This document shows positions 15,489 to 19,335 of a stretch of 19,335 bases of DNA, in pieces. Both the position numbers and the translations under genes were made by a program. The notes beneath the pieces are model-generated. The model did not search any database. It was not told the origin of the DNA and saw only the letters and a list, made by a program, of their open reading frames with translations. This DNA comes from Candidatus Atribacteria bacterium (GTDB lineage: Bacteria > Atribacterota > Atribacteria > Atribacterales > Atribacteraceae). Every line of letters starts with the position of its first letter. Positions within the stretch are counted from its first letter, which is position 1. Where the stretch lies: NCBI GenBank assembly GCA_003561145.1, contig PWXL01000032.1, positions 1 through 19,335 of the forward strand, given 5' to 3'.

Positions 15489-16979
15489 GTGAAAAAAGAA
15501 ATTGTCATCGATATGTCGGAAATTGAAATACGTGCAGCACTTATAGAGGATGGAAAGGTGGTAGAATTTTTTTTCGAACGTGCCACAGAATCCCGCCTGG
15601 CCGGAAACATATTCAAAGGTGTGGTGGAAAATGTGCTTCCAGGCATTCAATCGGCTTTCATCAACACCGGTTTTGATAAGAATGCCTTTATTTTTATCGG
15701 AGACGTTCTTTTTGCGGAAAAGAATAAACCCAAGCGCATTGAGGAAGTATTCAAGCCGGGTCATGAAGTTGTGGTGCAGGTAGCGAAGGAGCCCATGGGT
15801 ACCAAGGGTGCACGCGTAACCACCAAGATAACACTCCCCGGACGGTATGTCGTAGTGATGCCCGGGATGTCCATGCTGGGTGTTTCGCACCGGATTTCTT
15901 CAGCGGAGGAAAGGGACCGTTTAAAGAAACTGGTGGACAGGCTCAGGCCGGCTGATATGGGGGTTATTGTGCGTACCGTGGCCGAGGGCAAGAAAATGGA
16001 AGAAATCAAGGAGGATATCGAAACGCTTCTTCGCTTGTGGAAACGTATCCAAAAAAAGGCGGAAATTATTGCTTCACCCGCTGTACTCTACGAAGAGGCA
16101 AGCCTTCTGTATACGCTGGTACGTGATGTGATGGACGATAACGTCACACATGTTTGGATCAATTCATACTTTGGTTTCCAGAAACTCAAGGATTTTATCG
16201 ATTCGGTGATACCCCGCCTCGGTAACAGAGTCAAACTGTTCGGCAGTCGTGATAACATTTTCGAACATTTCGGGCTCAATCGTGAAATCGAGAAGACCCT
16301 CAGCCGTAAAGTGTGGTTGAAAAGCGGAGGATATCTCGTGTTTGACCGGACCGAGGCGATGACCGTTATTGACGTCAATACCGGAAAATACGTGGGAAAG
16401 AAAAATTTGCAGGACACCATTCTCAAGACCAATTTAGAGGCCGCGCAAGAAATCGCACGCCAGGTGAGACTGCGGGATCTGGGAGGGATTATCCTCATAG
16501 ATTTTATCGATATGGGACGCAGGGACCACAAAAAGGAGCTGGTGCGGACGCTGCAGAATGCTCTTGCCACTGACCGGACTCGTTGTACCGTAATCGAAAT
16601 GAGCGAGCTTGGTTTGGTGGAAATGACGCGAAAGAGAGTACGCAAGAACCTGGATACCTTTTTGCGGGAACCCTGCCAGTGCTGTGGTGGAGAGGGAAAA
16701 ACGCTTTCCATTGAAACCGTGGCAGTCCAATTCCTTCGTAAAGTGGAGGAAATCTGTCGTCATTCCTCGGCTTCGACCATAGGATTTACCGTGGGCGAAG
16801 AACTGGCGGCTTTTTTAGAAAGGACAGGGAGGACATACTTGGACAACCTGCAGCGTGTATACTCGAAAAACATCCTCTGGAAAATTTCCACCTCACTTGC
16901 ACCCCGCCGCTATAATATCACCGGAGTGGGAGAGGCGGAGGTGCGAGAACGGATGCTGGCCGGCTCTCCACCCGTATAG
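15489..16979 (+). CDS. rng: Ribonuclease G/E family endoribonuclease
   Basis: RNase G/E enzymes cleave single-stranded, A/U-rich RNA and help to mature rRNA and degrade mRNA. The 496-residue protein has an S1 domain (about 36-115, AFINTGFDKNAFIFIGD), an RNase H-like and 5'-sensor region, and a DNase I-like catalytic domain with IDVNTGKYVGKKN (D295) and ILIDFIDM (D338) as the metal-binding aspartates. CQCC at 396-399 is the zinc-link. There is no long C-terminal scaffold tail, so it is closer to RNase G than to E. coli RNase E. The GTG at 15489 is chosen because GGAGGG at 15476-15481 precedes it; the frame is open much farther upstream, but that is a shadow of the DUF2344 gene. Confidence 0.95.
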   Translation: MKKEIVIDMSEIEIRAALIEDGKVVEFFFERATESRLAGNIFKGVVENVLPGIQSAFINTGFDKNAFIFIGDVLFAEKNKPKRIEEVFKPGHEVVVQVAKEPMGTKGARVTTKITLPGRYVVVMPGMSMLGVSHRISSAEERDRLKKLVDRLRPADMGVIVRTVAEGKKMEEIKEDIETLLRLWKRIQKKAEIIASPAVLYEEASLLYTLVRDVMDDNVTHVWINSYFGFQKLKDFIDSVIPRLGNRVKLFGSRDNIFEHFGLNREIEKTLSRKVWLKSGGYLVFDRTEAMTVIDVNTGKYVGKKNLQDTILKTNLEAAQEIARQVRLRDLGGIILIDFIDMGRRDHKKELVRTLQNALATDRTRCTVIEMSELGLVEMTRKRVRKNLDTFLREPCQCCGGEGKTLSIETVAVQFLRKVEEICRHSSASTIGFTVGEELAAFLERTGRTYLDNLQRVYSKNILWKISTSLAPRRYNITGVGEAEVRERMLAGSPPV

Positions 16980-16992
16980 TGAAAAGTGGGAA
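16979..16992 (+). repeat. Two-unit copy of the 7-bp repeat
   Basis: gtgaaaa and gtgggaa follow the rng stop codon directly. They match the first two units of the array after apbE (13 of 14 bases). The next bases, gagcaac and agtcagc, look like decayed units. Confidence 0.4.
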
Positions 16993-17086
16993 GAGCAACA
17001 GTCAGCATTATTCCGGGGTACAAGCCTCTGTTCGGTGTTTTTCTTTCTATTCTGAGTCTTGAAGAATGACACCGGGTTTCGTAGGT

Positions 17087-17116
17087 TTGACAAAGGCAAA
17101 TTTACTGTGATACATT
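17087..17116 (+). promoter_or_regulatory. Strong sigma-A-type promoter with extended -10 for rplU-rpmA-obg-proB
   Basis: TTGACA at 17087-17092 is a perfect -35 box. TACATT at 17111-17116 follows after 18 bases and is preceded by the TGn extension (tga at 17108-17110). Transcription would start near 17123, leaving a leader of about 34 bases, too short for a structured L21 leader RNA. Confidence 0.65.
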
Positions 17117-17156
17117 CTTGTACGCGATTCTTTCGCATTCTTCGGAGGTGAACTGG

Positions 17157-17483
17157 ATGTACGCGATAATAGAAGCGGCCGGCAGACAATATCCGGTCAG
17201 GGAAGGTGAGATGCTCCGCCTGGATGCCGCCGGTGCTGCAAAAGGAGAACAGGTGGTTTTCGACCGGGTGCTTATGGTCCGCTTTGAGGATGACTCGATC
17301 GTTGGCACTCCCTATGTAGAGGGGGCCTCGGTTACCGGCACCGTTATGGGGAACGGAAAAAACAAGAAGGTCATGGTGTTCAAATATAAGCCGAAAAAGA
17401 ATATTCGGAAAAAAACCGGTCACCGGCAGCACTTTTCCGTGGTCCGGATCGAGAAGATCGAAAAAGAGATCGATACCAAGTGA
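17157..17483 (+). CDS. rplU: 50S ribosomal protein L21
   Basis: L21 binds 23S rRNA in the large subunit. The protein has 108 residues, the usual size, beginning MYAIIEAAGRQYPVREGE, with the RNA-binding signature KKNIRKKTGHRQ at 80-91. The ATG at 17157 is preceded by GGAGGTG at 17144-17150. An in-frame TTG at 17118 would add 13 residues (about MYAILSHSSEVNW), but it has no ribosome site and lies at or before the predicted transcript start. Ten bases around the true start (17158-17167) are repeated at 17119-17128. It heads the rplU-rpmA-obg-proB unit. Confidence 0.98.
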   Translation: MYAIIEAAGRQYPVREGEMLRLDAAGAAKGEQVVFDRVLMVRFEDDSIVGTPYVEGASVTGTVMGNGKNKKVMVFKYKPKKNIRKKTGHRQHFSVVRIEKIEKEIDTK

Positions 17484-17549
17484 CAGGAAACGGGCATCAC
17501 CCATGAGGTATCACGTGTTATTAGAGTTGAAGGCGGAGGTGAATCCTAC

Positions 17550-17825
17550 ATGGCACATAAAAAAAGCGGCGGGAGTGCAAGGAACGGCCGGGACAGCAAC
17601 GCCAAGAGGCTTGGGGTCAAGGCGTACAGCGGGCAGTTTGTCAAAGCAGGAAGTATAATCATTCGGCAGAGAGGAAACCGTCTCTGGCCGGGTCTGAACG
17701 TGGGAATGGGGAGAGACTATACCCTGTTTGCCACCACAAGCGGCTATGTGGTTTTTGACGAGAACAAGGGAAGAAAACGGGTTTCCATACGGACAGAAAA
17801 AACTCCCGCTTCCGTAGCGTCCTGA
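17550..17825 (+). CDS. rpmA: 50S ribosomal protein L27, without N-terminal extension
   Basis: L27 is a 91-residue large-subunit protein whose N-terminus reaches towards the peptidyl transferase centre. The sequence starts MAHKKSGGSARNGRDSNAK, the mature form. In many Firmicutes a leader of about nine residues ending in a phenylalanine-rich site precedes this and is removed by the protease Prp; here there is none. GGAGGT at 17535-17540 fits the ATG. The 66-base gap to rplU is too small to hold prp, which usually sits there in Firmicutes. obg follows after seven bases. Confidence 0.98.
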   Translation: MAHKKSGGSARNGRDSNAKRLGVKAYSGQFVKAGSIIIRQRGNRLWPGLNVGMGRDYTLFATTSGYVVFDENKGRKRVSIRTEKTPASVAS

Positions 17826-17832
17826 AAGTACG

Positions 17833-19098
17833 GTGTTCGTCGACAGGGCGTGTCTCCGCGTTGCCGGTGGCAAGGGTGGAAACGGAGCCGTGAGTTTCAG
17901 GCGGGAAAAGTATGTGCCGCGGGGAGGACCCGATGGTGGAAGGGGAGGGGATGGAGGGAATGTTGTCATCCGTGCCTCCTCACGTAGGACCAGCCTCTAT
18001 GAAGCATCCACTCGGAAATCGTGCCTGGCGGCGGATGGGAAGAATGGTGGGAGGTCCAACCGTACCGGAGCACGGGGCGAGGATGCCTGGATCGAAGTGC
18101 CGGTTGGGACGCAAGTTCTTGACCGGAAAAGCGGCGCTCTGATGTGTGATCTCGACGAGGAGGGAAAAAAGGCGGTTGTAGCCCGGGGCGGGCGCGGAGG
18201 AAGAGGGAACGCTTCATTTGCCACTCCTGTCAACCAGGCTCCCCGCATAGCTGAAAATGGCCGCCCGGGTGAAAGACGGGAGATTGTCCTCGAATTGAAA
18301 TCAATCGGGGATGTGGGTATTATCGGCCTTCCCAATGCCGGCAAGTCGACGTTGCTCTCCGTTATGAGCCGTGCACAACCATTCATAGCTGAATACCCAT
18401 TTTCCACCCTGGAACCAAACCTGGGAGTATGCGAACACGGGGGTGAACGGATTGTATTGGTGGACATACCCGGTATCGTTGAGGGAGCCTCACGTGGTAC
18501 CGGTCTGGGTCTTGATTTCCTGCGGCACGTGGAGAGGACCCGTTATCTCCTCCACCTGGTAGATGTGTCTCCCCCCTCATTACAGGAACCGGAGGAAGGA
18601 TTCCTTACACTTCGCCGGGAGCTTGCTGCGTACCATCCAACCCTCATTCACAAGCCATATGCAGTGGTGGCGACTAAGCTGGACATCCCCGGATCGGATG
18701 AAGGCCTTTCCCGGCTGCGCTTGAAGCTTCCCCCCGAGATACCCGTTTTTGCGGTTTCCGCTCCAACCGGACGGGGGATCGATGAGCTTCTTGATCACAT
18801 GGTACATGTCATGCGGGAACTCCCTCTTGTTTCAAACGTAGAAAAGAATGAAGAGTCTTTTCCTCCTGTCTTTGGGGAGGACGAGATACCGGTTGTACGC
18901 TTGACTTCTCCCTTCATGGAACGGTTGCTCGAAGAAGCCCGTGAAAAAGGAAAAGAAACAGAAGTGTATATCAACCGGAGGCTGGCGGAAAGCGGTTTTG
19001 AACGTTATTTGAGATCCCTTCCCGTACCGAGCCGTGTGGAAATAAGCGGAATGATTGTCTACTGGGACGGAAAAAGGGTGCGCGTTGACAATGATTGA
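17833..19098 (+). CDS. obg: Obg-family GTPase, ribosome assembly factor
   Basis: Obg/CgtA acts in late assembly of the 50S subunit and in stress signalling. The 421-residue protein has the glycine-rich Obg domain (1-158, AGGKGGNGAVSFRREKYVPRGG), a G domain with GLPNAGKST (165-173), T192 in the switch region, DIPG (211-214), TKLD (281-284) and SAPTGRG (309-315), and an OCT domain (about 345-421). The G4 motif has threonine in place of the usual asparagine of NKxD. The GTG start is only seven bases after rpmA, and the ribosome site is weak (gaaag), so translation probably depends on coupling to rpmA. Its end overlaps proB by eight bases. Confidence 0.97.
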   Translation: MFVDRACLRVAGGKGGNGAVSFRREKYVPRGGPDGGRGGDGGNVVIRASSRRTSLYEASTRKSCLAADGKNGGRSNRTGARGEDAWIEVPVGTQVLDRKSGALMCDLDEEGKKAVVARGGRGGRGNASFATPVNQAPRIAENGRPGERREIVLELKSIGDVGIIGLPNAGKSTLLSVMSRAQPFIAEYPFSTLEPNLGVCEHGGERIVLVDIPGIVEGASRGTGLGLDFLRHVERTRYLLHLVDVSPPSLQEPEEGFLTLRRELAAYHPTLIHKPYAVVATKLDIPGSDEGLSRLRLKLPPEIPVFAVSAPTGRGIDELLDHMVHVMRELPLVSNVEKNEESFPPVFGEDEIPVVRLTSPFMERLLEEAREKGKETEVYINRRLAESGFERYLRSLPVPSRVEISGMIVYWDGKRVRVDND

Positions 19099-19335
19099 CC
19101 GGAACAGCCTTATTGCACAAGCACATGTTATTGTTATAAAGGTAGGGAGCTCTTTACTGGTAAGAGGTTCCCGTTTGCACGAGGGCAAACTTGCGGAACT
19201 TGCCGAAAATATATATGCGTATCATCAAGCCGCTAAAAAAGTCGTATTGGTATCATCCGGTGCGGTGGCGTGTGGAATGAGTGTGTTTGCCCACCAGAAG
19301 AGACAACGCGATCTTCCCTATAAACAGGCCATGGC
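19091..19335 (+). CDS. proB: Glutamate 5-kinase, 3' end cut off by window
   Basis: Only the first 81 residues are present. VIKVGSSLL (14-22) and VVLVSSGAVACGM (54-66) are the ATP- and glutamate-binding signatures of the glutamate 5-kinase branch of the amino acid kinase family. The enzyme makes gamma-glutamyl phosphate, the first step of proline synthesis. The ATG lies within the last bases of obg, so the genes are coupled. obg-proB is a common order in Firmicutes. Presence of the C-terminal PUA domain and of proA next door cannot be judged. Confidence 0.93.
   Translation, partial: MIDRNSLIAQAHVIVIKVGSSLLVRGSRLHEGKLAELAENIYAYHQAAKKVVLVSSGAVACGMSVFAHQKRQRDLPYKQAM

Noticed and set aside
17010..17055. 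Possible terminator after rng (T-rich stretch ttttctttctatt)
   Set aside because: I could not find a convincing stem in front of the T-rich stretch; only pairings of three or four bases are visible.
1..19335. CRISPR arrays, tRNA or rRNA genes, insertion sequences, phage or defence genes
   Set aside because: I looked for regular spaced repeats, cloverleaf-like genes, transposase motifs and typical defence domains and saw none; apart from 5614-5945 the genes are packed with short gaps.

Overview
The window is about 19.3 kb, with every recognisable gene on the + strand. It looks like the chromosome of an obligately anaerobic, Clostridia-like Firmicute, possibly a syntroph or acetogen. The reasons are an NAD-linked [FeFe] hydrogenase operon, an oxygen-sensitive radical-SAM gene pair upstream of rng-rplU-rpmA-obg-proB (a layout common in Clostridia), and many tightly coupled GTG/TTG starts. 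The lineage is inferred from content and gene order only. Unusually for a Firmicute, the L21-L27 interval has no Prp protease gene and L27 has no N-terminal extension, so a deep or atypical lineage is possible.

Region 1 (1-5613) is a redox operon. It holds the 3' end of a NuoF-type/GltD-type fusion flavoprotein, then hydC (NuoE-like), hydB (NuoF-like) and hydA ([FeFe] hydrogenase). Together they would connect NAD(H), probably NADP(H), and H2 through flavins and iron-sulfur clusters. HydB lacks both terminal Fe-S domains found in classical bifurcating HydABC.

Region 2 (5614-5945) has no convincing gene. It contains a strong hairpin whose T-tract faces the minus strand, and a promoter that places the next mRNA start almost exactly on an ATG.

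Region 3 (5946-8893) is a chain of overlapping genes: a YqgF/RuvX-like nuclease, AMMECR1-family AmrA, radical-SAM AmrS and the flavin transferase ApbE. The Memo component of the AmmeMemoRadiSam trio is not here.

Region 4 (8938-13053) is the elongasome block mreC-mreD-mrdA(PBP2)-rodA, without mreB at its usual place and without minCD. It makes the lateral-wall peptidoglycan machinery.

Region 5 (13050-16979) is a TIGR03960-type radical SAM protein, its DUF2344 partner, and RNase G/E, all translationally coupled. Region 6 (17087-19335) starts at a strong sigma-A-type promoter and carries rplU, rpmA, obg and the start of proB.

The most interesting leads are the fusion flavoprotein beside a stripped-down HydABC, the uncharacterised radical-SAM/DUF2344/RNase G unit, the G8 tract at the amrA/amrS junction, the minus-facing terminator, the possible leaderless gene, a 7-bp intergenic repeat, and the joint absence of Prp and the L27 extension. 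I saw no tRNA, rRNA, CRISPR array, IS element, phage gene or toxin-antitoxin pair.
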